NCBI GenBank assembly: GCA_963920665.1 | Contig: OY987273.1 | Coordinates: forward strand, 1,924,501 to 1,988,500 | Direction: 5' to 3' | Source: Straminergon stramineum | Taxonomy: Eukaryota; Streptophyta; Bryopsida; Hypnales; Calliergonaceae | DNA: 64,000 bases | Shown: positions 33,810 to 45,469 of the stretch, one piece after another | How positions within the stretch are numbered: the first letter of the stretch is position 1 | Layout of the letters: every line of letters starts with the position of its first letter | The notes under the pieces: model-generated | What the model was told of the DNA's origin: nothing | Databases searched by the model: none | The model's input: the letters and a program-made list of their open reading frames with translations, nothing else | Program-made: the position numbers and the translations under genes

Positions 33810-36585
33810 TTGTTTGCGACGGGATCCCTCGTGTGGAATGGAACTTCAAACCAATTACTCTTCGTAACAAAGTAGGGAATGATGTTGCAAATGTAGTTTG
33901 CTAGAATGTCAATCCAGATCTTGTCGTCAATAGCGACATGAAGCCTCTAAGAGATGACCGAGTTGTCATTCAAATTGCGCAGTCTTTGTATGAGGACAAA
34001 GTTCCCTCCGCATGGATGTAGTCAATGCACTCTTGGCACATCAAGTAAGTTTTTCGAGATGCTGTCAATTTCTATGACCATGACTAGATACATATATACA
34101 ATGTGGCTATAAATGCCTCTAATCAAAGAGTTCGTAAAAGAATTTGATCTTATGAAAGCTTTTGTGAAGAAATGGAGCCTCATGTCCTTCCCCAAAAAGA
34201 GGCCCTTCATGTTGCACAAGCAATCACTAAAGTATCTACAAAAACATGTTGTTAGAAGAATTTCTTGCACCCCTTTTTGCATGGGCAAATTCAAGCCATT
34301 CGTTCTCAACTTCATGTTAACAATGGGTATATGCTCGAAAGGAAAGTCTTCTTCAAGTGCATAGGCAGATCCACAAAGATCCTGTTGGTAAGGAGTAGAT
34401 AACCTTGAAAGGAAGGGAAGTGTGTCCCACTACATGGTGGACCATTCATAAGATTTCAAAAGCTAACTTCTATAGGTACAAAGATATGGCCAAAGTTGGG
34501 AAGCAAGTGGGGGAGCACGGGAATTTGGGGTCCAAAAAACCATGAAAATATATAATGCAAGCTACTGCAATGCTTTGAACACTAGTAGTTCTTGACGTTG
34601 ACAAAATGCCCCACACAACAAGGAGACTTGAAGGAGGGGAGAAAGTCCTTGCTATGTGCATTTTGTTGGAGTGACCAATTACCAGAAATCAATGAGGCCA
34701 ATGCAATGTAAAATTTGCAGCCAATTTTTTCTATTAGCTTGAGCAACATTCGATGTGCTTCTTTCCTAGAATTTACCTCTAAGGCTCGTGGAGATAGTTT
34801 TGCTCGATGTGGCTTGTGTGATAAATACTAACAATTGAAGAGCATATGCACTCCCTTTCTGTATACGCAAGAGAAGTGGTCCCTTATTTTGGATACCCAC
34901 CTTGTAGACTAAAGAACACATAGGGAACTATAATATGGAAATCAACATATTTCCAAGACGTATCTTGAGAAGATGCTAACCATCATCCATGATAAAATGG
35001 ATCACAAGTCCAAGATTACGTCTCCACACTTCTCTCACAAGACCAAAGCAATAGATTCCTTCATAAAAATGCCCGTTGCAATTACAGGTATGATTGCTCA
35101 TGGTCATGGGGACATTTGATATGCACATTATGGCTTAGATATTTTTCCAAAAAACTCAAATCATACCATTGGTTCCATTGCAAAGTTGTTGCGTGATGTC
35201 AAAAAACCATTGAAGAATTCCTCACACAAGTTATTTTTGAAAGAGGAGACACAATCCACATTAACTCAAGCGATTTTACAAGGGTTGGATATTTGTTTGG
35301 ACTCCCTCCTTCCTCCTTGAGAAGAATCGATTCCAGCTCAACTTCTTCCACCTATATTGACATTGTAGTTGAATAATGTGTCGAGAGACAATAAGAATAG
35401 ATGGGTTTTTACTTTATGCTCACTACTTGTATATAAAGGCATTTTCTGTGAAGTGTATATCAACTTCCTCATGGTTGGACATACTTATAAAGACATTGAT
35501 GCTCTTTTTGGTCGATGGAGCACTAAATTGAAGACAAATAACTATCTAACACTTCCGAGACTCATGTAATCCTTCATGGATTTTAAAACACACAATGTCA
35601 TTTCTCATTTCATTGAGGAAGTTCTTGATTTCAAGCGATTTGTGGATGGGTATTTAGGCACAAGAGGAGATTTCTTGGAAGGTCATTCTAGATCACAACA
35701 ATTCAAATTTTACATGGATTCTAGTGGATGGCCTTTAATGGAGTATAAGAATCTATTTGCGGACAAGAAATGGTTGCCAAAGCACAACAATGAGATTTGC
35801 TTATGGTTTTAGTTTGAAGATGGTTGTCTAATAATTCCAAGTGGTAATCCACCACCTCTACTTCCCCAAAAGATGCGTTCTCTTGATGAGATCAAGAGAG
35901 GTTTGAACGGTTTCATTACACAATAGAGTGGAATGGCAAATGATGACCAATCTGGAGAATTCAGGAAGAAAAATGGCCTTGTAAAAGTTACTGGAAAGGT
36001 AATCGAACAACTCTTGATGCACCTCAAGAGTCACTTAAGAGATTACTACATGGATTATGGCCGGCTGCGAGAATCATCCATGACAAGGCAAATCGCAGGC
36101 GAAGGGATGGTATAGTACATGAAGAAGATGTAGAGGATGCACCCTTTATTGGACGTAGGTGTGATTGTCCACATGCTTCTTTCTGTATTAATTGTGATAT
36201 GTTCACATGTTATTTTGTCATGGTGTAGCCTACTAATGGTGACTCGAAGCCATTTTGGCTTGCTAGAGCCATTACAAATCTGAATCCATATCCAGGGCAT
36301 ATGCATATGATCCAAATCCAATATTGGATGCTAGCTTCAAATCAACACACTAACATGGAAACATATGATGGATGGGACATGAAAAAAGGGAATGTATGGC
36401 ATGAAGATCAAGCAATAAATCCAACATGGTCGAGGATAGATTGTATCACAACGACTTGGGAGCCACATATGCGACAAAGAACTTCAGATCTAAGAGTGGC
36501 AATTTCGAGGCCACAAATTGACATCATCAAAGCATCAGTGGAAGCCTTTACGACTCATTTAGGCGACAATGAATCTATGACATAA
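33810..36585 (+). pseudogene. DUF7869-like, transposase-type broken gene
   Basis: Coding pieces in the same order as a large multicopy plant family: H-V-L-P-Q-K-E-A-L-H-V-A (about 34175), Y-R-Y-K-D-M-A..G-N-L-G-S-K-K-P (about 34475), I-I-H-D-K-M-D-H (about 34985), G-M-I-A-H-G-H-G-D, then S-R-D-N-K-N-R-W-V-F (about 35385) and I-N-F-L-M-V-G-H-T-Y-K-D-I-D-A (about 35470), and a C-terminal piece at 36229-36582. The spacing of acidic residues in H-D-K-M-D-H, D-N-K-N and G-H-T..D-I-D suggests an RNase H-like fold of the kind used by DDE transposases; this is inference. At least five stops and two or three frameshifts (near 35815, 36115) make it dead. The MITE and the palindrome array lie just upstream. 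Confidence 0.55.
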
Positions 36586-37174
36586 GGATGAATAGTTCGT
36601 AGATATGTAAATAGTCTTTGTTGGAGGGTCTGAAGCTAAATGGACTTTGCATTTACATATTTTGAGATGTTTACTAAAATATATTCTATCAATTTTATTA
36701 GGACAATTTGGTTTTGTAATGGTTCTTGGTTTCTATTAATAATATATATCATTTCTTCTTATTTTATTCCCATGTTCTTTAATAAGTAAATTCATTTGAA
36801 CTTTCTTTGTTAAAGATGTTATCTATGTTAAAGTTTGGTATCATCCGTCTATAGATTAGTCATTTGACACATGCAAGCCTCAATTTCCAGAAATGGCTCA
36901 ATGGATGATATCTTTATTTCTTTAATTTTTATGTTTTTAATGAAATGAAAAAATCCAAAGGTTTATGAAAACTTCTTTAAATAGTAGGAAAATATTTAAA
37001 TATGTATGTTGTCATTTTCAAGTCTCAATTTATTGAAGTGTCTCAATTTAATGAATCCTTTTATATTCTCAATATAGGAGTGAATTAAAATGAGACCTCA
37101 ACTTGTCTCAATTAAAAGAATAAGGCCTTCTTTGAGGGGTTTTTCTTGGTGTAGTTGTTAGGTAACTTGAAGGG
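36586..37174. other. No gene recognised
   Basis: AT-rich sequence downstream of the DUF7869-like pseudogene. TCTCAATTTATTGAAGTGTCTC at about 37020 resembles words in the inverted repeat arms at 10.7 and 14.8 kb, but only over about 20 bp. Confidence 0.4.
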
Positions 37175-37212
37175 GGAGGAGGCCTTGGAAATGTATAAAA
37201 GGCCTCTCCTCC
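37175..37212 (+). promoter_or_regulatory. TATA box inside a GC-rich hairpin
   Basis: TATAAAA at 37194-37200 is framed by GGAGGAGGCCTT (37175-37186) and AAGGCCTCTCCTCC (37199-37212), which pair except for one bulge. Pyrimidine-rich DNA follows (CTCTCACTTTGCACCCC), as at plant transcription starts. No coding gene follows that I can recognise, so this may be the promoter of a decayed element. Confidence 0.4.
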
Positions 37213-37309
37213 TCTCACTTTGCACCCCCTTTTTTTCATTTGAAGAATCTATTTGCTTACTTGTTTGGCCATTTGAGGTTTCGTTTGTACTTTGGCCAAA
37301 ACCTGACCA

Positions 37310-37435
37310 CGTTTAGGGGTGCACAAACGTCTGGACGTCCAAGGTCCGCATCTTCCGCTTCCCAAATGTCTGGGGACATAAAACCTCAGAGTCGCACCTT
37401 GTCCACTAGACAAGTGGATGGGCAGACGGGCCAAA
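37310..37435. repeat. GC-rich CAGACGG/GGACG island
   Basis: The words GTCTGGACGTCC, GTGGATGGGCAGACGGGCC and similar stand out against AT-rich surroundings. Comparable islands lie at 40852, 56155, 59838 and 61755. Confidence 0.4.
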
Positions 37436-37574
37436 ATTTCATCTAAATTGAACAAGAATTCAAGAAGTCAACATTTTCATAAGTTGTACTAATTTTAGTT
37501 GAATCGTAACTGTACAAATTCTAACTAGAAATGTTAGAGATCACATAGGAAAAGAAGATATAATAATATCACTT

Positions 37575-38070
37575 AGAGATTGAAAGATTATAATCTTTGA
37601 TTATGAGGGTGTAAAAACTATGAAAAATTTTCAATTCACTTTTTGCATGTGAACTCTAAAAAGTTGGTCACTGAAAAAATATGAGGTTATAGGGACTAGC
37701 ATGCACAACCTCAATCAATTTACAGTTTTTCAAAATCTATTCTACAATTTTTGTAAATGAATTTCTAATGTGGTTTACTGCTTTTACCTCCAAGATCAAG
37801 TGTATTTGAGGCTCATTTCCAAGAGCCTTCAACACTATAGGAAGTCAAGATTGCAATGGGCATCCTTGCACAAAATCTTCATTAGAAAAATCATAATCCT
37901 TTATTTTTAAGATCAACCTTTTGATCCTAAAACTAGACTTCAAAGTTTTTGTTTTTGTTTTTGTTTTTTGTTTTTTTTGAAACACATGGACAATTTCCAA
38001 CTTGTGTGTGAGACTTCAAAGTTTTCGAAACACCATAATCTGGTCCCTTGGGCATTTAGGGGTTAGAGAG
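37575..38070 (+). repeat. Dispersed repeat, copy A
   Basis: Collinear with 60640-61185: shared landmarks in order are GATTATGAGGGTGTAAAAA, ACTAGCATGCACAA, TTCCAAGAGCC(T/C)TCAACACTAT, GGGCATCCTTGCACAAA and ACTTCAAAGTTTTCG. Same orientation, with indels. Probably part of a larger decayed element. Confidence 0.7.
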
Positions 38071-39180
38071 GAGAATTGACTATTTGACTTGAGGGTCTAC
38101 CAAAAAAATAAAAAAATAAAAAAATAATCTTTCATGAAGATGTTATAAGTCCTCAAAATGCCTATAACTTCCTTATAAGGAGTCTAAATTAAATGAATTA
38201 AAGCTTTTCAAAACAACAAAATTATATTCTCTACAAAAAAAGATTGTATTTTCCCACTTCAAAGATTTTCAAATTTGCTTTTCTTGCTTTTGTCCCCTAT
38301 TTAGAGCTTCCTGGCCACTTTAGTCATAACTTTGGGTTCAAGGAATTGATAGTGGATTAGTGATTTAGTGGAAAAGATTATATTCCCACGGAGCTTATGA
38401 ATTTCTTGATCTTCACAAAATTATTAGAAATTTATGATAAAAAATGAAAAATGAGAATTCATCTAGTACATGGCTACATGCCTACCTAAAATTTCATAAT
38501 TCCATTTGAAGCATAACTTCCACAAATTGTAACAAAAAATGGACTTAATTGAGGTCATGGAAACTGCCCCAATTCACCAAAGGTCATTTTAACACCAAGG
38601 GGACCATAGTTCTTCAAAGGCTAATTTGAATTCAACTATTGAAGTGATAAACTTACAAACGTTTAAGGGTTCCATTTACATTGCCTTCATCAATATCTTC
38701 AACCATACATGATCGATTAACAAATCATACAATTTAAAACAAAAACTTGACAATCCAACAACCATCAATTCAAAGAATTGCACTTCTCATCATGTCATGA
38801 TTTAGTGCTTTTCATGAAAGCCAATATTGCCAAACAATGTGGAGGATTATAACAATTCCAAAATCGTTACCAATTTGAAGTTTACAACATGCTCATCAAT
38901 TACAAGCACACGTCTAATTCAAATAACATTGGCATTCATTCATGATGATGAAAGTGGTGCATACATGCTATGTAAGTATGTAACTATATAATCCATATAC
39001 ATACTACTTTGCCTCTACAAAAAAACAAAAACATGAGTTATATATGACATGGACACATGGTTGAATTCAATATGAATTGCTAAAGTGTTAATTTGGTATT
39101 GGCCAATTGAACAAAGAAATAAATTTGAAGATGATTTGCGCCAAAGTACTCTCACCCTTTGAAATTTGCTCTAAGTACCT
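38071..39180. other. No gene recognised
   Basis: AT-rich DNA with an (A7T) run at about 38103-38130; a (GTTTTT) run lies just before at about 37940. No coding signal. Confidence 0.5.
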
Positions 39181-40545
39181 CTAAAACACAAGTGCAAAAT
39201 CTTTATGGGCGTACTTCACATGTGAACCGTTGGATTCGAGTTGCAACTTGTGGTATGTGTTCGACATGCATTCCTTGTTGATCTTTTGCACTAGTTGACC
39301 AACATAAAACTTTTCGGATTTCTTAGAAAGGCTTGGTATATTCTCGACATCTGCATCTCTTCTGTATACATATGTTATGTTGGGATCCACCCACCACCTC
39401 CTCCGCAAAGCTTCGTCCCGCTTGTTTGTTGAAGTGAATGTATACAACGACTTCTTCGGGTCAATATTAACTATAGTCATCCCCCAATCACAAACTCCTA
39501 TGTAAACCCGTGACTCATCTTTGGAAAAATGAAACATAATGTTGTATGGAGAAATGTCATTATGTAGATGTCCGGCAACGTGCACCACACTCATGATATT
39601 CAACACTGTCCAGGCAAGCTCTGTGCATTTGTCTCTCCATTGCTTCAGACGTCTAACGGCAAGGATTTTTTCTTTTGTTATACGGGGATTATATAACAGT
39701 CGAATGGATATGTTGTCTAGATAATCGTTATCCATTCTCAACATTTCATGCAACGTACCGCCGTTCCACCAAAATGAGTATCCTTCATTCTTTCTTGCAT
39801 GGATTGCAAAGAAGCGTATTACTCCATTGTGTGGAATCCTCATAGCCATGGACTTAGTATTGTGTTTCAACTTGGCAAGTTCCGGACATCGACCTTCTTG
39901 GAGAGACTTTTCACTACAAATTCCCATGATGGATCAATTTGAACACATCCTTCAATTCAGACCCTCCGAATTGTTGCATAGCTACCTCACATTATCTTGG
40001 GCAATGACCATGGTTGTTTCCGGAAGCGCTACTAGAAGGCAACATGTATTTTGTACTTGTATAATTCCATCCCTAATATTCCACCAACTCATTGACCCTA
40101 TTCTATTCTGGCCCCTAGCAAATGGTTTGCACCTCTTTGGAAACATGTCCACTTTTATAATGACATGCTCAAAAGCTTCATCATTTGTATGGTGCTCCTT
40201 CCCCCACTTCTCTATCATAACCTTGACATTCTATAATGCATCATGTGCCCTTTTCTCCAAGAATTGAAGAAAATTCTTCTTTTCCGTTTCATGATGCCAT
40301 TGCGGCACATTCAAAGCATCCAACATCCTCTGCTTTATGTCTATCTTGAATTTATCAATGCAATCCTCTTGATATCGCACATATTTAGTGTCAAGGGACA
40401 TTGTAGTCTCTGTCTCGTAAAACACCATAATGCATTTCATCAAGAATGCTTTGCAACTCTCCGAGGGATTGACCCCAGTGTATTCACTAAAAGGCTCTAC
40501 TTGTTTTCCCTTTGCAATCTTCTTGACCCTCAACATTGTGAACAA
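39181..40545 (-). pseudogene. Second kinase-like gene (HND...N, DWG), largely open
   Basis: Read leftwards from 40545: an N-terminal part of about 180 residues in two pieces with no recognised motif, then a 248-codon open stretch (39927-39181). In that stretch, G-Y-S-F-W-W-N-G-G-T lies at 49-58, H122-N-D124-I-S-P-Y-N129 is the catalytic loop and D147-W-G the DFG equivalent. A W-W-V-D-P stretch follows where kinases have the APE motif. It matches the copy at 9158-9930 throughout the core. Acidic and Asn residues needed for phosphate transfer are all in place, so the fold could be active in intact relatives. Two or more stops and a shift between 39927 and 39985 separate the halves, so this copy is probably dead. 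No membrane segment or receptor part seen. Confidence 0.6.
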
Positions 40546-40648
40546 TTGATAATGTGATTAACGTCACAATTTTTAGAAGAAAACGATAATAGATACCCCC
40601 AAAATTAGACTCTCACCCTCCCAAAGAGAGGAACCAATGGAAGGCAAG

Positions 40649-40798
40649 CACTAGTAGAAAATTCAGTTTTTTTGTTGTTTTGGTCATGTTGATCTAGTCA
40701 CTTTTTGACAAAAATCTATTGATTTCAACAGATTTTTGTCAAAAAGTGACCGGATCAACATGACCAAAACAACAAAAAAACTGAATTTTCTACTAGTG
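40649..40798. mobile_element. CACTA-type foldback MITE, 150 bp
   Basis: The whole element is an almost perfect palindrome: the left half runs from CACTAGTAGAAAATTCAG to a centre near 40723 and is mirrored to CTGAATTTTCTACTAGTG. A perfect 3-bp duplication, AAG, lies at 40646-40648 and 40799-40801. It would form a long hairpin RNA if transcribed. It is the longer relative of the element at 33451. Confidence 0.9.
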
Positions 40799-40851
40799 AA
40801 GCCACCAAGCTCTCCATTCTCACTTGCAAGCAAGAGGGACACTAAAAGTGA

Positions 40852-40985
40852 TGGACAGACAGCTCGTCTGCCCCTTTTGTATGAGGTAGACGGCCTCCTC
40901 TTGTTCTTGTCTAATCGGGCAGACGAGTGATCATTCGCCTTGTCAGATCCGTCCGATCACATAGATCGGACGGCCAACCTATCCA
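40852..40985. repeat. GC-rich GGCAGACGA/GATCGGACGG island
   Basis: Contains inverted pairs such as CAGCTCGTCTGCCCC/GGGCAGACGAG and GTCCGATC/GATCGGAC. The same words occur in the other GC-rich islands of this window. Confidence 0.45.
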
Positions 40986-42366
40986 ACCCATTGGGGCCAT
41001 CCGATAGGATGGTCACCTTAACACATTGGGATCATTTCATTTGGAGTTCTGTATACTTCGTGGTCAACATTTTCTTTTCCATATTTAAAGAAGTTAACCT
41101 TTAAATGCCCAAGCCTTTCCAAATGTGTTTTGACTATGAAAAAAACACATTGGCTCGTAATTATCTTCAATGAAGCAAATTATGTTTTTTCCCAAATCTA
41201 ACTGTAATACTGTACAAATGTTAATAGAGCTTGTTTATTAATATGCATATCATTTTTGAGGGCAAAATCTCCTAGAAGTTGTGAGATTATACAAAGGGAA
41301 ATATACATTTCCTATTTTTAGTTTGTTGTCTTTGTATATTATGTTTCAAAAATTTGCATAAATATGTTTTTCACTTTTCGGGGATTGGAGGTAACATGAC
41401 CAACTTGAAAGAATGTTAGCACACTAAAATGAACTTCCAAAAAACTTAATTTCACATGAAAAACATAAAACTCATTACACAATCCACCTTGCAATTGTTG
41501 AAATGTAATTTTTGTTTATAAAGAGAAATTGCAAATAGATTCAAATAAACACTTGCATGTTGAAATTTTCAATGGTGAAAATCATTAAAAGACTTTAAAC
41601 TTTTCATTGGGAACATTCTCAAAGCAAATGGATAAGTAAAATTTCTCAGATTTCAAATCAAATGAAATTGCCAAGCTTTGCATAAAGTCAGGAAATGAAG
41701 TAAAATTAGCAAGCTTTATACTCCACTTTTAGTACACATATGGCTTTGAAGACCTCTCAATAATTGAATATGTACTTTTCTCAATGAAAAATGAAAGTTT
41801 TCCATGATTAATCCTCAAAACTGCCCAAAAAATATTTTAAACCAATTATAGGAATTTCACTGCCTACATAGAAATGGGCCTGAAATTTTAGATCAACCAT
41901 ATATGGTGGATTGGGCAATTAGGGGTTAAAGCCTTATCATTTAGAAAATAAATTGGATAATTCTATGGTATTGCCTCTACAATTATACTCTACAAAATTT
42001 CAATGCCCTTATCACATCATTCAATTACTTCATAAATTGACGAAATTGTGGTTCTTCATGGACTTCTAGTAATGTAGTTAAGTGAAAAAGCTGAAAAGTT
42101 GATCTAATTACTTGCATTTAATCCATTTATCATGAATTTCTGAGATCCATTTGAGCATTCACCTCCAAATGAGAAAACTACACATTTCAAAATCTAACAT
42201 GCATGCAAGATTTGTATTTGCGGACAATGACATCATTAGATAGTGACATCATTGTCCTATGATTGTCACTATTTATACTTCAACAATATTAGAAAATCTG
42301 TAACCTAACCCTATATTAAAAAACATCTTATATTGTTCTACCAAAGTAACCAAACTACACTCTATT
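40986..42366. other. No gene recognised
   Basis: AT-rich. GGGCAATTAGGGGTTAAAG at about 41915 recalls the end of the dispersed repeat at 37575, but the rest does not clearly align. Confidence 0.45.
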
Positions 42367-43542
42367 TTATTTTGAATCAGAACTACTATCATTGTTCTGA
42401 TCAAGAGGCGTGGAACCGGAGCCACCATATGGCCCATATCCGCTTCACCCTCTTTCTTGTCCATAATTTCCAAAGTATGGACCTCCAAATGTTGGAGGAG
42501 GAGGTAGTGCATTCTCATGTGACCCTCCTCCTTGTCCATAATTTCCATAGTATGGACCTCCAAATGGTGGAAGAGGAGGTGGTGCATTCTCCTCTGACCC
42601 TCTAGTCCCCCGTTGACTTGAACCACTGTAGTACGAGCTTCCAAGAGGCCCATATGAATCTTGCCTCCCCGTCCATGGATAATACTGTGAGCCGCCGTAT
42701 TGAGAACCACCATAGTCCATGTACCTTGTGCTTCCATGGTCTCCTACATTTCGAAAGTCATCGCGGGGGTCATTGCTAAATCATGAACTTCCACCTCCAT
42801 ATTGCGAGCAATGTGCATCACGATTATGACGGGGTGGTGACGATTGCTGACGTTGTTGACCTTGATCCACCACACTATTTCTCATTGCCTCTAGCATTTG
42901 ATTGTGGAAGTCGATGTCTTTGTGTTCGTCTTAGTGTTCGTACCTCTCTGGAAGGAGAGGTGAAGGTGGCAAGTCTTCTTCATCATCGTCATCATCATCC
43001 TCTACATCTGGCATTGGTTTTGATGGAAATCCAAATTGACCATGATTAGACAAGGTCGATAGGCAATCGCTTGGGCCAACCCTATTGGTGGCTATCACCG
43101 CCTTATCATAGGTCATTTTGGACTTTTTGTCCTTCCCTATAACTGTACACCAATCAACATCTCTTTAAAGTACAATCTCAGCCCAAACCATGGTCATGGT
43201 GGAATAGTTCATGACATTTGGTTTAGAGGCACCTAAATTGCAAGCTGCCCAAATCTCCTTGTACCTTTCTACAAAATGTATACTTTTGCAAGTATTCATG
43301 GGGCCTTTCCAACGTCTCACTTCTTGCTCTAATGCCTCCATGTTATCTGTTGGCCACAGTTTTGCAATGTGTGACATTTTCACATAAAGCTTGCATGTTG
43401 TGCAAGACCATACTTTTTTGGGCTCATATTGCCAATCCTCTTCTACGACCTTCAATTGGTCGAGACCAATATCCCAATCTATGTCTTGCGATTTCCCCTT
43501 TGTACTCTTTTTGAAAGGATTGAGAATTCCTTTAGAAGGCAT
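42367..43542 (-). pseudogene. Broken gene: 'VDW' module plus Gly/Tyr/Pro-rich tail
   Basis: One frame of 392 codons from ATG at 43542 to TAA at 42367, with no frameshift but internal stops at 43165, 42931, about 42779 and 42445. Residues 1-125 include W-S-C-T-T-C and C-K-S-I-H-F-V-E-R-Y, leading to M-V-W-A-E-I-V-L-x-R-E-V-D-W, the module shared with three other broken genes here. Then come an Asp-rich run (about 43000-42960) and a low-complexity tail with two near-identical blocks of about 29 residues of the form P-P-F-G-G-P-Y-Y-G-N-Y-G-Q. Such tails are typical of nuclear RNA-binding or condensate-forming proteins, but no RNA-binding domain is visible. Function unknown. Confidence 0.5.
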
Positions 43543-45469
43543 GGTAACCTGTCTTGTAGTCTCTTAATCCAAAGTTCGAATGAGAAGTTTATAAATTTCA
43601 GAGTTTAGAAGGTGATGAAAAAATTATGAATAAACTAAGTTAATTCATTCACAGTTGATCACTGTTGTGAGACGTAAACATGAAATCTACTAGGTTAGTA
43701 TAAAATAGATCTATTATAGTATAGAATTTTTCAAAATTTTCTCTAGGCAAACATAATTAGAATCCACCTAGCCTAAACATTACATTAAGGTTGTGAGGAT
43801 GATCCAGGCGTTTCATAAAAAAATCCAGGACAGAACTAGATTCTGGAAACCCGAATAGCGACAACCTACGGCCTAGAGTTTCGGTCTAGGAATCTAGGGA
43901 ACCATTATGGATAAATGGTCCACTCCTAGAACAGTTAGTAGGATGACAGATACTTCACCCCGCCACTTCTATTTCTCCTCCCTCTTTCTTTTGCAGTATG
44001 TTTGTGCTCGTATAGTTGAGTGAATGAGTGGTGAATTCATGATCGTTTTAGGAGCTGTGGACTATTTGTCTCCACTAGATCTGAACCTAGTTTCGGTTCT
44101 CAATGGTGGAGGGAGATATCCGAAAACCTTTAGTTACTACACGGATGGTTTGTCCAACCATTTCGGAAAGACTGAGTGATTGGTTGTAGTTAGAGGACAA
44201 CTTGAGTACGATACAGTGTGTCGGTCTGTATCTTAGGCCATGGACTGTAAAGAATAATTGAATGATTCACGAGCTTGTTGTAGGAGCTCTAAATTAGTAT
44301 GAGTTGATAGTGAGGGGGTGACTTGGAACCTAGACGGATGAGGTTTGGGCAAAGGTATATGAATTCCCTAGGAAAGGATCCAAATTAGCCTCCCGAATGG
44401 ATAAGTTTGTAGTGGGGAAGTTTAAGAATGCAGCCCATTCTAAGGAAGGGTATGCCATCAATGACTATCTAGATGGGAGGCAGAAGCAGGTCTTAGAGTT
44501 CCTTATCCCAATCTTGTATCCAGGAAAGCCTACCTGAGTTACAATTACGATAGCCAATACCATTTCTGGTGCAACGGAAGGTAGACCGGTCAACTAGGGC
44601 AAAGTCATTCAAGTAGTAGTCTCCAAGTTTGCCGCCAATGTAGAAAAAGCTAAGACCAATCCAATTGGTCCTTAATTGTTCTACCTCTACTACTATGCAA
44701 AACTTTTGAGTGATGCAAAAATGGTAGAGTATAACACCGGATCCACAATCCTGTATCACGACCTCACAGACGAAGTGGAGGCAAAGCAGTCAACATTTGA
44801 TGAAGAGGGAGAGCCGAAAGAGGAAGAGCAGCTCATGGAGTGGAGACAAAGGAAATCTACCGATCCAGCTTCACAAGGGAAACTCCTTGTTCTGGAGAAG
44901 GTTCCAAAGAAGCTAGAGGAACACATTTCTAGGTTCTTCAAGATCGGATTCGACTGGGTGTTGCGGGCATAGGAGTACCATGAGACCTTGGCAAACCTTC
45001 TCAAAAGGATCAGCAAGGACTTGAAGTTCGAGCTAAAGGATATACTCGACGTAGTGAAGAGACTTCCGAATCTGGAAGAGTTGGGACGGAAAGGGAAGCA
45101 AATCGAGAATCTGGAGAAGGAAAAGACTAACCTCCAATCCAGATTGAATTGGGTAGAAGGAGAGTTGGCTGCAGCGAAGTAGAGGGAGAAAGAAGCTCTA
45201 CAACTTGTCAAGAACCTATCCGGTTTGGTGAATAGACTCGTGGAACTAATTGTGAAAGCCTCCGTCGTCTAGAATTGGCTAATTGAGGAAGGACATCTGA
45301 CCGGATCCAAGGTAGTTCGGATCCTCGTTGACTTCTCATCACAAATGGATTCAATATTGAAGGAGATGCTCCAGCTCTTAGGGCGGATTGATCCGAACCG
45401 TGTCATGGATTTTTCCCACTTTCTCGAAATCCACTTTGACACGAAAACTCCGGTGAAGTTAACAACATC

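Noticed and set aside
37240..37455. 68-codon open frames on both strands
   Set aside because: They cross a GC-rich repeat island and have no motif; open by composition.
42333..42605. Open frame opposite the Gly/Tyr/Pro-rich tail
   Set aside because: Its repeated words mirror the two amino-acid blocks of the minus-strand frame, which continues for 392 codons.
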